From assembly GCA_025351035.1 (NCBI GenBank), contig JANXWT010000325.1, forward strand, positions 1 through 7,448: a stretch of DNA of 7,448 nucleotides, read 5' to 3'. Shown piece after piece: positions 7,055-7,448 of this stretch. This DNA comes from Opitutia bacterium. Lineage in GTDB: Bacteria > Verrucomicrobiota > Verrucomicrobiia > Opitutales > Opitutaceae. The first letter of the stretch is position 1; each line of letters opens with the position of its first letter. Made by a program: the position numbers and the translations under genes. The notes under the pieces were generated by a model. It searched no databases, had not been told where the DNA came from, and worked only from the letters and a program-made list of their open reading frames with translations.

Positions 7055-7448
7055 ATGGCGGAAGAATCACAAACCAAGCTGGCTGCGGGTGCGGAGGAGG
7101 AAATTGCGCGGCGCGTCGAAGCGGAAATGACGCGGGTGCTCTACCGCTCGGCCGGCTTCGGGCTGTTCTCGAACTTTGCTCTGGCCTTGATCCTTGTCGC
7201 GGGAATGTGGACCTATTTTCCGCGGTCGGTGACGCTGGGCTGGCTGGCGGTGATCACTGTGGTCTCGATAGGACGTTACGGCCTCAACTGGGCGTTTGCG
7301 CAGCGGGCGCAACCGGATGAGGGCCTTGACCGCTGGCGAACGCTGTTCATCGCCGGAACGATTGCGGCGGGATTCACTTGGGGACTCGCGGCGGTGATTT
7401 TTCTGGAGACCGATGCGCTGTTGCCGCGGGTGCTGGTGCTGCTGGTGA
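7055..7448 (+). CDS. N-terminal membrane region of a probable signalling protein (3' end cut)
   Basis: 131 codons are visible and the frame is open at the right edge. A charged, probably helical N-terminus (about 1-33, Glu/Arg/Ala-rich) leads into hydrophobic segments at about 35-53, 60-80 and 97-117, with a fourth starting near 122. The RWRTLF (93-98) followed by a TWG (108-110) in the next segment resembles membrane-sensor regions found at the N-termini of hybrid histidine kinases and GGDEF/EAL proteins; that is recalled family resemblance, and no output domain is in the window. ATG at 7055 is preceded by GAGG at nine-base spacing. In-frame GTG at 7034, with GGGAGGGG just upstream, is a serious alternative that would add seven residues. 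Co-directional with hrpA and the CBS gene. Any membrane protein with four or more helices would fit the visible part. Confidence 0.7.
   Translation, partial: MAEESQTKLAAGAEEEIARRVEAEMTRVLYRSAGFGLFSNFALALILVAGMWTYFPRSVTLGWLAVITVVSIGRYGLNWAFAQRAQPDEGLDRWRTLFIAGTIAAGFTWGLAAVIFLETDALLPRVLVLLV

Overview
The window is GC-rich, densely packed bacterial chromosome with strong third-position G/C bias in every real gene. The gene content and style (full-length HrpA, two-CBS protein, MobA-like protein, weak Shine-Dalgarno signals, a sensor N-terminus of the 'RW...TWG' membrane type) would fit an Opitutaceae-like member of Verrucomicrobiota. That placement rests on family knowledge and is not proven by the sequence; a GC-rich proteobacterium is a possible alternative. 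No insertion sequence, phage gene, CRISPR array, tRNA or rRNA is visible.

Layout: (1) 1-1170, minus strand: a thymidine/pyrimidine-nucleoside phosphorylase whose C-terminus runs off the left edge. (2) 1171-1252: a short divergent spacer. (3) 1253-1828, plus: a MobA-like molybdenum-cofactor nucleotidyltransferase. (4) 1832-2356, minus: an unrecognised small protein with four predicted membrane segments, tail-to-tail with mobA across 3 bp. (5) 2357-2405: a 49-bp divergent spacer. (6) 2406-6404, plus: a very large DEAH-box RNA helicase, HrpA, with HA2, OB-fold and DUF3418-like regions. (7) 6405-6472: a leader holding a 10-bp stem that ends one base before the next start codon. (8) 6473-6916, plus: a stand-alone two-CBS protein. 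(9) 6917-7054: a non-coding gap. (10) 7055-7448, plus: the N-terminal membrane region of a probable signal-transduction protein, cut by the right edge.

The genes do not form one obvious pathway: nucleoside salvage, molybdenum-cofactor finishing, RNA/ribosome handling, adenylate-type sensing and membrane signalling sit side by side. hrpA, the CBS gene and the sensor are co-directional and could share transcription, but the gaps (68 and 138 bp) leave this open. I see no convincing new multi-gene system. The most interesting local signals are an in-frame extra segment of about 20 residues in HrpA with codon use unlike its surroundings, and the stem-loop directly in front of the CBS gene.
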